Shown here: positions 17,387 through 26,728 of the stretch, in pieces
How positions within the stretch are numbered: position 1 is the first letter of the stretch
Layout of the letters: each line of letters opens with the position of its first letter
Source: Rhodococcus wratislaviensis
GTDB lineage: Bacteria; Actinomycetota; Actinomycetes; Mycobacteriales; Mycobacteriaceae
NCBI RefSeq assembly: GCF_900455735.1
Contig: NZ_UAUI01000013.1
Span: 28,072-92,071, forward strand
Length of the DNA stretch: 64,000 nucleotides
Direction of reading: 5' to 3'
Position numbers and translations under genes: made by a program
Notes under the pieces: generated by a model
What the model saw: the letters and a program-made list of their open reading frames with translations, nothing else
Told to the model about the DNA's origin: nothing
Database searches by the model: none

Positions 17387-18384
17387 TGCAGGTCGGCCCG
17401 GTACTGCCTCGGCGTCTTCCCGAACCACCGCCTGCAGGAACGGTTGAGGGTGCTCTGTTCGGTGTAGCCGAGCAGTCCCGCGATCTGGCCGAGATGAAAT
17501 CCCGGTTCGGCGAGGTATCTCGCCGCCTGGGCGCGACGTTCCCGTTCGATGAGATCCTGGCATCGCACACCCTCCTCGGCCAGCCGCCGTTGCAGCGTGC
17601 GCGGATGCATCGACAGTTGGTCGGCGATCGCCTCGGCGCTGCAGTGGCCGGTGGGCAGCAGACGCCGGGCCAACTCGGCCACGCGTTCGGACAGCGCCGC
17701 GGTGCTCGGTAGGTAATGCGTTTCCAGGTATTTGGTGGCGATGCGCCGGGTCTCCGGATCTGCGCTGTCGATCCGCCGGTCCGCCAGGGCTCGGGGCAGT
17801 TCGAACCCGCACCACGTCTGCCCGAACAGGACGGGGCAGTCCAGCGCACCACGGTAGGCGGCGTCCGACCCGAGTTGGTCGTGCACGAACGAGATCAGCG
17901 AGGGACGCGCATCCGGGCCGGCGAGCAGCCGAAGGATGCGGACACCATTGGCCATGGCCAGCTCGTATCCCTGCGGCAGATAGGGCAGCGACGGTTCCGT
18001 CATCTCGTAGACGAACCGGACGTCACCTCCGGTGCGCGGCTCGACGGTCAGCTTCAGGGCGGGCGAGTGCACGTAGAAGTAGCGGGCGATCGCCTCGAAT
18101 GCGCCGTGCACGGTCTGCGCGTTCCGAGCGATCACGGCGACGGGCCCGAGGATGTCCAGGCCCTGCCAGTGCGAGAGCCGGAGCCCGAAGTCCGGGCAGT
18201 CCAGATCGGTAGCACCGGCCTCCAGCACGTGCACGACCGCCTCGAACGACACGAACGCGTCCACCTCGTGCTCGACTCCCGGTGGGATGTGGAAGCGCGC
18301 GAGGGACGACTCCGGGTCGGCGCCCAGCTCCCGCATCAGGTCGCCGTACCCCCAGAGGTTCGTGGCCCGGATCAGACTTCCCAC
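17380..18384 (-). CDS. AraC family regulator, VirS-like
   Basis: AraC/XylS-type activator with an N-terminal arabinose-binding-like ligand domain (LARFHIPPGVEHEVDAFVSF onward) and a C-terminal pair of helix-turn-helix motifs ending in GLLGYTEQSTLNRSCRRWFG and TPRQYRADL. The start GTG at 18384 is chosen because AGGAG lies 10 bp upstream (334 aa); the open frame extends to 18450. It is divergent from a monooxygenase, esterase and SDR in the same arrangement as virS and the mymA operon of M. tuberculosis, where VirS (about 340 aa) activates the operon at acidic pH. It probably controls the genes from 18527. Its stop lies in the palindromic repeat. Confidence 0.87.
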   Translation of the reverse strand: MGSLIRATNLWGYGDLMRELGADPESSLARFHIPPGVEHEVDAFVSFEAVVHVLEAGATDLDCPDFGLRLSHWQGLDILGPVAVIARNAQTVHGAFEAIARYFYVHSPALKLTVEPRTGGDVRFVYEMTEPSLPYLPQGYELAMANGVRILRLLAGPDARPSLISFVHDQLGSDAAYRGALDCPVLFGQTWCGFELPRALADRRIDSADPETRRIATKYLETHYLPSTAALSERVAELARRLLPTGHCSAEAIADQLSMHPRTLQRRLAEEGVRCQDLIERERRAQAARYLAEPGFHLGQIAGLLGYTEQSTLNRSCRRWFGKTPRQYRADLHP

Positions 18385-18526
18385 GGGGTCAACTCTCCTC
18401 TCGCCGGGAACGATGTCGGGAAATGCTAAAAGCATGTCCGAAAGTGTCAAGACCTGTGACGTGGCACACAGTCATTCTGTTTGTACCCCATCCTGCGAAC
18501 CCAGCAGGCAGAAGCGCGAGGAAGCC
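18385..18526. promoter_or_regulatory. Divergent control region of the virS/mymA-like genes
   Basis: Non-coding 142 bp between the AraC-type regulator and the monooxygenase operon. It holds the AGGAG site for the regulator and an inverted repeat CTGTG (18454-18458)/CACAG (18467-18471) with an 8-bp spacer, a candidate AraC-family site. No convincing -35/-10 pair was identified in either direction. Confidence 0.4.
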
Positions 18527-19987
18527 ATGAGCACGACACATTTCGACGTTCTGATCATCGGTGCCGGACTGTCCGGCATCGGAACGGCCTGCCAGGTGAC
18601 GGCCGAGTTCCCCCACAAGACCATCGCGGTGCTGGAGCGCCGCGAGCGGCTGGGCGGTACGTGGGATCTGTTCCGCTACCCCGGTATTCGTTCGGACTCC
18701 GACATGTTCACGTTCGGCTACAAGTTCCGGCCGTGGCGTGACTCGAAGGTGCTCGCGGACGGTGCGTCGATCCGCCGGTACATCGCGGACACCGCGCGGG
18801 AGTTCGGCATCGAGGACAAGATCCGTTACGGGCTGAAGATCGTCGGGGCGGACTGGTCGACGGCCGAGGAACGCTGGACGGTGACCGCCCTGCACGAGGC
18901 GACCGGCGACATCCGCACCTACACCTGCGGGTACCTGGTCAGCTGCACCGGCTACTACGACTACGACGCCGGCCACCTGCCGGACTTCCCGGGCACGGAC
19001 CGATTCCGGGGCCGGTGCGTCCACCCACAGCAGTGGCCGGAGGACCTCGACTACACCGGTAAGAAGGTCGTCGTGATCGGCAGCGGCGCCACCGCCGTCA
19101 CCCTGGTCCCGTCGATGGCCGGCGATGCAGAGCACGTGACCATGCTGCAACGCTCGCCGTCGTACATCTTCTCGATCCCCGCCCTCGACAAGATCTCCGA
19201 GGTGCTGGGCCGATTCCTGCCCGCCGAGTGGGTGTATTCGTTCGGACGCAAGCGCAACATCGCCCTCCAGCGCGGGCTCTACCTGGCGTGCCGGCGGTGG
19301 CCGCGGCAGATGCGCCGATTCCTGCTCTGGCAGGTGCGACGACGCCTCGGCCCCGAATTCGACATGAGCCACTTCACGCCGAACTACATGCCGTGGGACG
19401 AACGCCTCTGCGCAGTGCCGGACGCGGACCTCTTCACCGCGCTCTCGTCGGGAGACGCATCGATCGTCACCGATCACATCGACACGTTCACCGAGAAGGG
19501 CATCCTGCTGAAGTCGGGACGGGAACTGGAGGCGGACGTCGTCGTCACCGCCACCGGCCTGAAGATCCAGATGCTCGGCGGAATGGAACTGTCCGTGGAC
19601 GGGCAGTCCCGTCCGCTGCACGGTCAGATGACCTACAAGGGCGTGCTCGTCGAGGGAATCCCCAACCTGGCCTGGGTTTTCGGCTACACCAACGCGCCGT
19701 GGACCCTGAAGTCCGACATCGCGGGCGCCTACCTGTGCCGGCTGCTCCGGTACATGGACGAGGGCGGTCACACCGTCGCGACGCCCCGCGACCTCGAGAA
19801 CTCCGCGATGGACATCGGCATGCTCGACCAGTTGCAGTCCGGGTACGTGCAGCGCGGCAAGGACGTCATGCCTCGCCAGGGGTCCACGGAGCCGTGGAAG
19901 GTTCTCATGCACTACGAGAAGGACTCCACGATGCTCCTCGACGACCCCGTTCACGACGGAATTCTGCAGTTCGGCGCGCCGGCATGA
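18527..19987 (+). CDS. Flavin-binding monooxygenase (MymA-like, Baeyer-Villiger type)
   Basis: FAD/NADPH-dependent monooxygenase, 486 aa. Two Rossmann motifs are present, GAGLSG (12-17) and GSGATA (185-190), with the Baeyer-Villiger fingerprint [12 protein letters not shown] at 160-171 and the [19 protein letters not shown] block. It would insert oxygen into a ketone or oxidise a heteroatom. The start is the ATG at 18527 with GCGAGGAA upstream; the frame is open further left but overlaps the control region. It begins a three-gene coupled operon and corresponds in position, size and motifs to MymA (about 495 aa) of the VirS-regulated mycobacterial operon. Confidence 0.92.
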   Translation: MSTTHFDVLIIGAGLSGIGTACQVTAEFPHKTIAVLERRERLGGTWDLFRYPGIRSDSDMFTFGYKFRPWRDSKVLADGASIRRYIADTAREFGIEDKIRYGLKIVGADWSTAEERWTVTALHEATGDIRTYTCGYLVSCTGYYDYDAGHLPDFPGTDRFRGRCVHPQQWPEDLDYTGKKVVVIGSGATAVTLVPSMAGDAEHVTMLQRSPSYIFSIPALDKISEVLGRFLPAEWVYSFGRKRNIALQRGLYLACRRWPRQMRRFLLWQVRRRLGPEFDMSHFTPNYMPWDERLCAVPDADLFTALSSGDASIVTDHIDTFTEKGILLKSGRELEADVVVTATGLKIQMLGGMELSVDGQSRPLHGQMTYKGVLVEGIPNLAWVFGYTNAPWTLKSDIAGAYLCRLLRYMDEGGHTVATPRDLENSAMDIGMLDQLQSGYVQRGKDVMPRQGSTEPWKVLMHYEKDSTMLLDDPVHDGILQFGAPA

Positions 19988-20913
19988 GTACCGTCAGCCG
20001 GGGTGCCATCCGGGCCTGCCTGCGCAGCGCACGCCCACTGTTCGCGTCCCACCGCGTGCCCGTCGGGGCGAAGCGCCTCATGGTCGAGATGGTGACGGCC
20101 GCCGCCCGCCCACCGCGTGGCACCCGGTTCGAGCGCGACGCGGTCGCCGGCGTCCCCGTCGTGCGGGTGCGGCCGGCGCACACCACCGGGGGGACGCTGA
20201 TCTACCTCCACGGCGGCGGATACGCCCTCGGAAGCGCGAAGGGGTACCGCGGCCTGGTCGCGCACCTCGCCGCAGCCGCCGGGACGACGGCGGTGATCCC
20301 CGACTACTCACGCTCGCCGGAATCCCGCTACCCGATTGCCCTCGAGGAAATGGTCGCGGTCTACTCCCGGCTACTCGACGACGGCCTCGACGCGGACACC
20401 ACCGTCGTCGCGGGGGATTCCGCCGGCGGCGGACTGACGCTGGCGCTGGCGACGGCATTGCGTGATCGCGGCCTCCCCGCCCCGGCCGCGCTCGGCCTGA
20501 TCTGCCCGTGGGCCGACCTCGCGATCGACGCCGACCGGTCGCGACCGGTGCTGCGCGATCCCCTCATCCTGCCGTCCATGACGGCCGAATGGGCCCCGCG
20601 CTATGCCGGACAGCACGATCCGAGATCGCCCGGCATCTCCCCGGTGTACGGCGACATGACGGGTCTGCCGCCGATCGTCATGCACACGGCCGGCGACGAT
20701 CCGACCTCCGTCGACGCGGAGAAGATCGAAGCAGCCGTCGCCGCTGCGGCGGGCGTCCTCCACCATCGCCGGTTCGACGACCTCTGGCACGACTTCCACC
20801 TCCAGGTCAGCCTCCTCGCCGAGGCACGCGAGGCGGTCACCGACCTCGGCGCGGCACTGCGCCGTCACATGCAGACGATTCACCCCGACACAGCAAAGGT
20901 TGCATCCACATGA
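19984..20913 (+). CDS. Alpha/beta hydrolase, HSL/LipR-like esterase
   Basis: Hormone-sensitive-lipase family carboxylesterase, 309 aa. The oxyanion-hole motif HGGG is at residues 76-79 and the nucleophile Ser146 is in GDSAGGG; a C-terminal DLWHDFHLQ carries the likely catalytic His, with the Asp in AGDDPTSVD. It overlaps the monooxygenase stop by 4 bp (ATGA) and the next SDR start by 4 bp. An esterase directly after a Baeyer-Villiger-type enzyme fits hydrolysis of the ester made by the monooxygenase. It is the positional counterpart of M. tuberculosis LipR (about 308 aa). Confidence 0.9.
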   Translation: MSTVSRGAIRACLRSARPLFASHRVPVGAKRLMVEMVTAAARPPRGTRFERDAVAGVPVVRVRPAHTTGGTLIYLHGGGYALGSAKGYRGLVAHLAAAAGTTAVIPDYSRSPESRYPIALEEMVAVYSRLLDDGLDADTTVVAGDSAGGGLTLALATALRDRGLPAPAALGLICPWADLAIDADRSRPVLRDPLILPSMTAEWAPRYAGQHDPRSPGISPVYGDMTGLPPIVMHTAGDDPTSVDAEKIEAAVAAAAGVLHHRRFDDLWHDFHLQVSLLAEAREAVTDLGAALRRHMQTIHPDTAKVAST

Positions 20914-21740
20914 GCACGTTCGAAGGAAAAGTCGCCGTCGTCACCGGAGCAGGATCCGGCATCGGCCGGGCCCTCGCCCTCGATCTCGCGAACAGGGGTG
21001 CGAAGCTCGCCCTCTCCGACGTCGATACCGTCGGACTCGCCGACACCGTCCGCCAGGCCAAGGCGCTGGGCGCGGAGGTCAGGTCCGACCGAATCGACGT
21101 CGCCGAACGGGAAGAGATGCTGGAATACGCAGACTCCGTCGTCGCAACGTTCGGCACGGTCCACCAGGTCTACAACAACGCCGGCATCGGCTACAACGGC
21201 AACGTCGAGAAGTCCGAGTTCAAGGACATCGAGCGGATCATGGACGTCGACTTCTGGGGCGTCGTCAACGGGACCAAAGCCTTTCTGCCACATCTGATCG
21301 CGTCCGGCGACGGGCACGTCGTCAACATCTCGAGCCTGTTCGGGCTGATCGCCGTGCCGGGCCAGAGCGCCTACAACGCCGCGAAATTCGCTGTGCGCGG
21401 CTTCACCGAGTCGCTGCGTCAGGAGATGCTGATCGCCAAGCACCCCGTCGAGGTGACGTGCGTGCATCCCGGAGGCATCAAGACCGCCGTGGCCCGCAAC
21501 GCCACTGTCGCCGAGGACGAGGACGCACAGACCTTCGCGGACTTCTTCGACAAGCGGCTGGCCCTGCACTCGCCGGAGATGGCGGCGACGACGATCCTCG
21601 ACGGAGTCCGGAAGGGGAAAGCCCGGGTGATCATCGGCTGGGAGGCGAAGGCCCTCGACGTGCTGGCCCGCGTCATCGGGTCGTCGTATCAGCGGGTGGT
21701 CGCCGCCGGTTTCGCGACCTTCATGCCGTGGATGAAGTAG
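20910..21740 (+). CDS. Short-chain dehydrogenase (SadH-like)
   Basis: Classical NAD(P)-dependent SDR, 276 aa, the same length as the third gene of the mycobacterial mymA operon (Rv3085/SadH, from memory). It has the [12 protein letters not shown] cofactor motif, NNAGIGYNG, and the catalytic Ser/Tyr/Lys set in NISSLFG and [10 protein letters not shown]. It would oxidise an alcohol released by the esterase, or reduce an aldehyde. Coupled by a 4-bp overlap to the esterase. The adhD/fadD13 genes that follow in mycobacteria are absent here; unrelated convergent genes come next. Confidence 0.9.
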   Translation: MSTFEGKVAVVTGAGSGIGRALALDLANRGAKLALSDVDTVGLADTVRQAKALGAEVRSDRIDVAEREEMLEYADSVVATFGTVHQVYNNAGIGYNGNVEKSEFKDIERIMDVDFWGVVNGTKAFLPHLIASGDGHVVNISSLFGLIAVPGQSAYNAAKFAVRGFTESLRQEMLIAKHPVEVTCVHPGGIKTAVARNATVAEDEDAQTFADFFDKRLALHSPEMAATTILDGVRKGKARVIIGWEAKALDVLARVIGSSYQRVVAAGFATFMPWMK

Positions 21741-21758
21741 GCGACTGCCGGGGTCGTC

Positions 21759-22100
21759 CTAGGACGCCAGGATCTTCGCCTTCTCGGCGTTGAATTCGGC
21801 TTCGGTGAGCACACCTTGCGCTCTGAGTTCTCCGAGATCCTTCAGAGCGGCGATCCGGTCGACGCTCCCTCCTCCCGCGGAGGGGGTGGGGGCGGCCTGC
21901 GGCGGGGGTTCCTGGGAGTAGGCCGGGGCCTCGTTCTGCGGTGCCTGCGGTTGCTGCTGCGGTTGCTGCTGTGGCTGCTGTTGCGGTTGCTCTTTCGCCG
22001 CCCACCGCTGACCCTGGCGTCGAGACACTCGATTCGACACGGACGTGGCGGTTCCGGCGATGACGGCGGTGCGGGCGATCCCGCGGAGGAGTCCGGGCAT
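21759..22100 (-). CDS. SHOCT-domain protein with Gln/Pro-rich linker
   Basis: 113 aa protein, start ATG 22100 with GAGGA 7 bp upstream. The N-terminal segment MPGLLRGIARTAVIAGTATS is typical of small actinobacterial SHOCT proteins. A low-complexity linker follows, with three tandem PQQQ units and further Pro/Gln. The C-terminal SHOCT helix pair is SVDRIAALKDLGELRAQGVL and TEAEFNAEKAKILAS. SHOCT modules are oligomerisation or membrane-association elements; no enzymatic role is known. It follows the DUF6325 gene by 16 bp, and the two are commonly found together in actinobacteria. Its stop lies in a 10-bp palindrome GTCCTAGGAC (21754-21763) facing the SDR gene end. Confidence 0.82.
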   Translation of the reverse strand: MPGLLRGIARTAVIAGTATSVSNRVSRRQGQRWAAKEQPQQQPQQQPQQQPQAPQNEAPAYSQEPPPQAAPTPSAGGGSVDRIAALKDLGELRAQGVLTEAEFNAEKAKILAS

Positions 22101-22116
22101 GATGTTGTCCTCGGTT

Positions 22117-22566
22117 TCAGTTTCCGGCTTCGAGCGCGTCGAGTGACGCCAGGATGCCCTGCACAGGGATACGGCCCGACGCCACGAGTTGCGCTCCGCT
22201 GTGACGCAGGGCGGTTGCGAGCGGTGCGGCCCAAGTGTTCTCGTAGACCAGTACCGCAGCCGAAGCACCCGGCTCGAGCACGGATCCGGCGTCGGCGATG
22301 TCCGCCAGGTCGAGCAGGCCGGTCGAGGCCTCGGCGAAGAGCGACGCATCTATGTCGCCCTCGAGTCCGACGTCGACGACGTCGATCGCCACGACGGAAC
22401 CGTCCGCTTCCCTGCGAAGGAAGACCAGGTCGAGCACTCGCACGGTGCCCTGCTCGACGAGGTCGCGGAGTATCGCCAATGCCGATCCGTCCGGTCTTCG
22501 GTCGGCCGGGAACTCCACCACGAGATAATCGATGGGCCCGCTATCCTCCGGGTCGATATCGTTCAC
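22117..22566 (-). CDS. DUF6325 family protein
   Basis: 149 aa cytoplasmic protein of the DUF6325 family, unknown function. Recognisable features are the opening GPIDYLVVEFP, the LVEQGTVRVLDLVFLRREADG segment (in part), a middle acidic region (LADIADAGSVLEPG) and VLVYENTWAAPLATALRHSG. The start is GTG at 22566 with AGAGAGG 7 bp upstream. These proteins are usually next to SHOCT-domain genes, as here, and have been suggested from context to be stress related; that is not shown by the sequence. Confidence 0.82.
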   Translation of the reverse strand: MNDIDPEDSGPIDYLVVEFPADRRPDGSALAILRDLVEQGTVRVLDLVFLRREADGSVVAIDVVDVGLEGDIDASLFAEASTGLLDLADIADAGSVLEPGASAAVLVYENTWAAPLATALRHSGAQLVASGRIPVQGILASLDALEAGN

Positions 22567-22896
22567 CGGAAAACCTCTCTTCGTGCATGCCGACCAGGTC
22601 CGCGGATGGCACCGGGATCAGGTCTCGGTCACAGTAATCCGGGATCTCCCACGAGAATTCCGGCCATCTTCCGAGCATAATCCGGTTCGAGACCGTCTCA
22701 CGGGCTTTCACCCTGTTCGGATGATTTTCGATGACGACCTGCATGCGAAGACGTTCCCGGCCGCGGCAGCCGGCGGACCGGGCGGATCCCCCGCACCCCC
22801 GTCGGCACCCCCGAACGAAAGGCTGAGCCCGACCCCACGGATCGTCGCAGTTCGTAGGACTTTCCCGCGTCGCCGTCCGGTGGCAGCATTCTCCCC
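22567..22896. other. 330-bp intergenic region between divergent DUF6325 and ltrA-like genes
   Basis: No convincing gene. A 67-codon minus-strand frame (22541-22744) overlaps the DUF6325 start and has clearly weaker third-position GC than its neighbours, so it is not called. The right half contains GC-rich runs, with GGCGGACCGGGCGGATC near 22775, and the promoters for both flanking genes must lie here. No firm -10/-35 pair or terminator was identified. Confidence 0.6.
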
Positions 22897-24105
22897 GTGA
22901 CCTTTGCCCATCGTTTGCGTCCCCGCCTCGTCGAAGAACGAGCGTCGGTGTCGCCGCTCGAACTGTTCTTCGACCTCGTCTTCGTGTTCGCCCTCACCCG
23001 CGTCACCGATCTGATGGCCGAGGACCCCACCGGGGTGAACCTGCTGCGCGGCGCACTGGTGATGGCCGTCCTGTGGTGGAGCTGGGTGGGGTACGCCTGG
23101 CTCTGCAACCTCGTACGCGCCGACGAGGGCATCGTGCGGGTGGTGATGTTCGGTGCGATGGGCGCCATGTTCATCACCGCCCTGACGATCCCCGAGGCGT
23201 TCGACGACCTGGCAGGCGGACTCGACGGCCCCGTCATCTTCGCCCTCGGCTACTTCGTCGTCCGCCTACTGCACCTGGTGATGTTCTGGGTGATCAGCCG
23301 CACCGACCCCCAGCTGCGCGGTCAGGTGCTGCGCTTCGCGCCGAGCATGGTGACCGGCACCGCGTTCCTGCTCATCGCATCGCAGCTCACCGGCACGGCG
23401 CAGACCGTGATGTGGATCCTCGCCCTCGCCGGCGACTACATCGGCACCCTGATCGGTGGCACCGACTGGCGGCTGCGGTCGATCAGCCACTTCGCCGAAC
23501 GACACGGCCTCATCATCATCGTCGCGCTCGGCGAGTCGATCGTCTCGATCGGCATCGGCGTCGCGAGCCTGCCGATCTCCTGGGCGATCATCGTCGCCTC
23601 GTTGCTGGGACTCGCGGTGTCGGGGCTGCTGTGGTGGTCGTACTTCGACGTCACATCACTGGCCGTCGAGCACGCCTTCGAGGAGGCCACAGGTGCGCGT
23701 CAGATCAAGATCGCCCGCAACTGCTACAGCTTCCTGCACCTGCCGATGGTGATCGGGGTCGTGATGCTGTCACTCGGCCTGAAGAAGATCCTGTCGTACG
23801 TCGGCGACGGCAACCATCATCGGCTCACCGACCCGCTGTACGGCTGGCCGCTGATCGCACTGTTCGGCGGCGCGGCGCTGTACCTCCTCGCGCTGGTCGC
23901 GTTCAAGGCGTACGCGACGAGGTCGGTCACCGTGCCGCGCGTCGTGACGGCGGTCGTGCTGATCGCGCTGATCCCCGTCGTCTGGCACATCCCGGCCCTC
24001 GCCACTCTCGGCGTGCTCACCGCGGTCCTGCTCGCGATGATCGGATACGAGATGGTCCGGTACGACCAGCCCCGCGAAAAGATCCGGCACGGTTCGCACC
24101 CGTGA
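22897..24105 (+). CDS. Low temperature requirement A (LtrA) family membrane protein
   Basis: Polytopic inner-membrane protein, 402 aa, about 10-12 hydrophobic spans. It has the family opening SPLELFFDLVFVFALTRVTDLM and the central FAERHGLIIIVALGESIVSIG motif. LtrA was named from a Listeria cold-sensitive mutant; the biochemical role is unknown. The start is GTG 22897, without an obvious ribosome-binding site, so a leaderless or weakly initiated start is possible. The stop TGA (24103-24105) lies in the palindromic repeat copy 3. No operon partner. Confidence 0.88.
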   Translation: MTFAHRLRPRLVEERASVSPLELFFDLVFVFALTRVTDLMAEDPTGVNLLRGALVMAVLWWSWVGYAWLCNLVRADEGIVRVVMFGAMGAMFITALTIPEAFDDLAGGLDGPVIFALGYFVVRLLHLVMFWVISRTDPQLRGQVLRFAPSMVTGTAFLLIASQLTGTAQTVMWILALAGDYIGTLIGGTDWRLRSISHFAERHGLIIIVALGESIVSIGIGVASLPISWAIIVASLLGLAVSGLLWWSYFDVTSLAVEHAFEEATGARQIKIARNCYSFLHLPMVIGVVMLSLGLKKILSYVGDGNHHRLTDPLYGWPLIALFGGAALYLLALVAFKAYATRSVTVPRVVTAVVLIALIPVVWHIPALATLGVLTAVLLAMIGYEMVRYDQPREKIRHGSHP

Positions 24106-24144
24106 GTACTTCTCAACGTCGGGCGGTTAATAAGTACTCACGGG
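24099..24144. repeat. 46-bp palindromic element, copy 3
   Basis: Diverged copy of the palindrome: the outer CCCGTGAGTACTT and AAGTACTCACGGG arms pair, while the inner part (CTCAACGTC versus GGGCGGTTAAT) has drifted. The ltrA-like stop TGA is bases 5-7 of the element. It lies between two genes in the same direction, so here it can act only as a one-way terminator or spacer. Confidence 0.9.
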
Positions 24145-24221
24145 CGCAGCAGTCCTGCACGGCGGCGGCACCGAATTACCTCTGAGGCTCGAGATGATCG
24201 AGCCGGAGGGATTGATACACC

Positions 24222-25472
24222 ATGACCGACCACTCTCGCGGCCCACGATTACGCAGTCCACTGCGCGGACCGTGGCTGACCTCGGTATTCGGCCTCGTAC
24301 TGCTGATCGGGCTTCCGGTCGTCATCGTCACGGGACTGCTCTCGTACATCGCGTACGGGCCTCAGTTCGGGCAGGCCCGTCCCGGCGACGTCGGGTGGCT
24401 GCACCTTCCGTACTTCGCGTGGCCCACCCGGCCGTCGTGGTTGTACCGGCTCACGCAGGGGCTGCACGTCGGGCTCGGACTGATCCTGGTGCCGATCGTG
24501 CTCGCCAAGCTGTGGTCGGTGATCCCGAAACTCTTCGTGTTTCCGCCGGTGCGGTCGCCGGCGCAGGCGCTCGAACGTCTGTCACTGATCGCCCTGGTCG
24601 GCGGCGCGCTGTTCGAGATCATCACCGGGGTCCTGAACATCCAGTACGACTACATCTTCGGCTTCGACTTCTACACGGCCCACTACTGGGGCGCGTGGGT
24701 CTTCATCGCCGGGTTCGTGACGCACACGATCCTGAAGGTGCCGTTGATGGTGAGGTCGCTGCGTTCCCGGTCGTTCCGGGACATGCTGCGCACCTCCCGC
24801 GCGGACACGCACCCCGAACCGCCGGACGAGAACGGCCTCGTGGCCGAAGACCCCGCCCCGCCCACCATCAGCCGCCGCGGCGCCCTCGCCCTGGTCGGTG
24901 GCGGCGCCGCGCTGGTCGCCGTCCTGTCGGTCGGGCAGACCACCGGCGGGTTCCTGCGCAATGCCGCGCTGCTCCTCCCCCGCGGTCGCTCGTACGGCGA
25001 CGGCCCCAACGACTTTCAGATCAACCGCACCGCTGCGGCCGCGCAGATCACCCTGGAGCAGATCGGCGACACCTGGCGTCTCTCGGTGACGGGTGGTGCG
25101 GCACCCGTGCAGCTGAGCCGAAGTCAACTGCGCGCCATGCCGTCGCACACCGCCTCTCTTCCGATCGCGTGCGTCGAGGGATGGTCCACCACCGAGACGT
25201 GGACGGGCGTGCGACTGCGTGACCTCGCGGACGCCGCCGGGGTGACGGCGTTCGCGTCGGCGAAGGTGACGTCGCTGGAACGGTCCGGGGCGTTCAACCA
25301 GGCGGTGCTCACGTCGGATCAGGTGCGCGACGCCGACGCCCTGCTCGCCCTGGCGGTCAACGGCGCGGACCTGTCCCTCGACCACGGCTACCCCGCCCGG
25401 ATCATCGTTCCCGCCCTGCCCGGCGTCCACAACACCAAATGGGTGCAGGCCATCGAATTCCGGGAGGCGTGA
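24222..25472 (+). CDS. Membrane-anchored molybdopterin-dependent oxidoreductase
   Basis: 416 aa two-part protein. Residues about 15-185 form a membrane domain of four or five helices with histidines placed as in cytochrome b561-type haem proteins (LTQGLHVGLGLIL, TAHYWGAWVFIAGFVTHTIL). After a Pro/Glu-rich linker and another hydrophobic segment (ALALVGGGAALVAVLSVG), the C-terminal part is a sulfite-oxidase-fold Mo-cofactor domain with the cofactor Cys in SLPIACVEGWSTTETWTGV. It probably passes electrons from a periplasmic substrate to the membrane. It starts at ATG 24222 after GGAGGG. A 1-bp gap separates it from the following membrane protein gene. Confidence 0.86.
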   Translation: MTDHSRGPRLRSPLRGPWLTSVFGLVLLIGLPVVIVTGLLSYIAYGPQFGQARPGDVGWLHLPYFAWPTRPSWLYRLTQGLHVGLGLILVPIVLAKLWSVIPKLFVFPPVRSPAQALERLSLIALVGGALFEIITGVLNIQYDYIFGFDFYTAHYWGAWVFIAGFVTHTILKVPLMVRSLRSRSFRDMLRTSRADTHPEPPDENGLVAEDPAPPTISRRGALALVGGGAALVAVLSVGQTTGGFLRNAALLLPRGRSYGDGPNDFQINRTAAAAQITLEQIGDTWRLSVTGGAAPVQLSRSQLRAMPSHTASLPIACVEGWSTTETWTGVRLRDLADAAGVTAFASAKVTSLERSGAFNQAVLTSDQVRDADALLALAVNGADLSLDHGYPARIIVPALPGVHNTKWVQAIEFREA

Positions 25473-25473
25473 G

Positions 25474-25986
25474 ATGCGCCGATTCGCCCGCTTCTACGGC
25501 GCTAACCCGCTGCATCTGCTGGCCGTGCTGTTCAGCTTCGCCCTCGCCGGATATGCGGTGGCGGTGGTGGGTCCGCAGAATCTGTGGAATCAGGACGTGT
25601 GGTGGAAGTCCATCGCCGTATGGTTCCTCGGCGCAGTGATCGCCCACGACCTCGTGCTGTTCCCGCTGTACGCGCTCGCGGACCGATCCTTGGCGTCCGG
25701 GCTGAACGCGATGCGGGGCAGGAGAACTGCCCGACCGCCGTCGGTTTCGGCACTGAACTACCTTCGGGTACCGGCGCTCGCGTCCGGGCTCACGCTGCTG
25801 CTGTTCCTGCCGGGAATCATCGAGCAGGGCGCCGACGCGTATCTCGCGGCGACGGGGCTGACGCAAGAACCGTTCCTCGACCGCTGGCTGCTGCTCACCG
25901 CCGCATTCTTCGCAGTGTCCGCCATCGCGTACGCCACCCGGCTCGCGTTGTCCCGCAAGGCTGGTGACACCGTGAGCGGCTCATGA
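25474..25986 (+). CDS. Hypothetical four-helix membrane protein
   Basis: 170 aa, unrecognised family. Hydrophobic segments are seen near residues 10-32, 45-68, 95-115 and 138-160, separated by a basic loop (LNAMRGRRTARPPS). The start is ATG 25474, next to the molybdo-oxidoreductase stop, and the end overlaps the methyltransferase start by 4 bp, so it belongs to the same transcript. It may assist the Mo enzyme as a membrane partner, judged only from the position. Confidence 0.75.
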   Translation: MRRFARFYGANPLHLLAVLFSFALAGYAVAVVGPQNLWNQDVWWKSIAVWFLGAVIAHDLVLFPLYALADRSLASGLNAMRGRRTARPPSVSALNYLRVPALASGLTLLLFLPGIIEQGADAYLAATGLTQEPFLDRWLLLTAAFFAVSAIAYATRLALSRKAGDTVSGS

Positions 25987-26642
25987 GGAGAACGGACGTA
26001 TCCACGGACCTCCTGATGCGGCGTGCGTCGGCGGGACTCCCCTGCTGGGTGCGCGACGCACGGGGAACGCGTCGCCCGCTGCCGGTGGGCCGGTGGATGG
26101 GCGGGGACGCATCCTCGCTCTCCGATCGGATCGCGGACCGGGTGATGCTCACCGGTTGTCACGGCGCCACCGTGGACCTCGGCTGCGGACCGGGCCGCCT
26201 CACCGCGGCACTCATCTCGGCCGGCTTCGCGGCGCTGGGTGTCGATTCATCCTTCGCCGCAGTACAACTCACGATCCGACGCGGCGGCCTCGCGCTGCAC
26301 CGGGACATCTTCGCGCCGCTTCCGCGGTCCGGGCACTGGGACCGGGTGCTGCTCGCCGACGGCAACATCGGCATCGGCGGCGAACCTGTGCGGGTTCTCC
26401 GTCGCGCACGAGAACTGTTGCAACCTCACGGAATTGTGATCGCCGAGGTGGATCCGCCGACCACGCCGGGGGTCCGTCACGAGTTGCTGCGCTGGGAGAC
26501 GGATCATTTGGCTGGAGAGTGGTTCGCTTGGGCGAGTGTGGGTGTCGCGGCGATGTCCGGGGTCGCACGCGCTGCCGGACTGAGCGTCATCGATGTTCTG
26601 CAGCACGCCAATCGGTACTTCGTGCGGATGGAATGGGCGTAA
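25983..26642 (+). CDS. Class I SAM-dependent methyltransferase
   Basis: 219 aa. Motif I is clear: ATVDLGCGPGRLTAALISAGF, followed by GVDSSFAAVQLTIRRGG (motif II acidic residue) and a motif IV-like DRVLLADGNIGIGG. It lacks a recognisable substrate domain; methyltransferases of this form act on small molecules or lipids. Translationally coupled (ATGA, 25983-25986) with the membrane protein gene upstream and therefore with the Mo-oxidoreductase. The substrate is unknown. Confidence 0.8.
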   Translation: MRRTDVSTDLLMRRASAGLPCWVRDARGTRRPLPVGRWMGGDASSLSDRIADRVMLTGCHGATVDLGCGPGRLTAALISAGFAALGVDSSFAAVQLTIRRGGLALHRDIFAPLPRSGHWDRVLLADGNIGIGGEPVRVLRRARELLQPHGIVIAEVDPPTTPGVRHELLRWETDHLAGEWFAWASVGVAAMSGVARAAGLSVIDVLQHANRYFVRMEWA

Positions 26643-26728
26643 GAGCTCCCATCCGCCGGCGGAGTCGCACCGAATACCTAGTGAACATCCACCCACCCCC
26701 CTTCCTCCGGAAAGGTTGTTTGATCATC

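Noticed and set aside
21886..22010. Direct repeats in the SHOCT gene (PQQQ-encoding units)
   Set aside because: They are a coding low-complexity Gln/Pro linker within the SHOCT protein and not a mobile or regulatory repeat.
22541..22744. 67-codon minus-strand reading frame in the gap before the ltrA-like gene
   Set aside because: It overlaps the DUF6325 start by 26 bp, has visibly lower third-position GC than real genes here, and shows no recognisable motif or ribosome-binding site.
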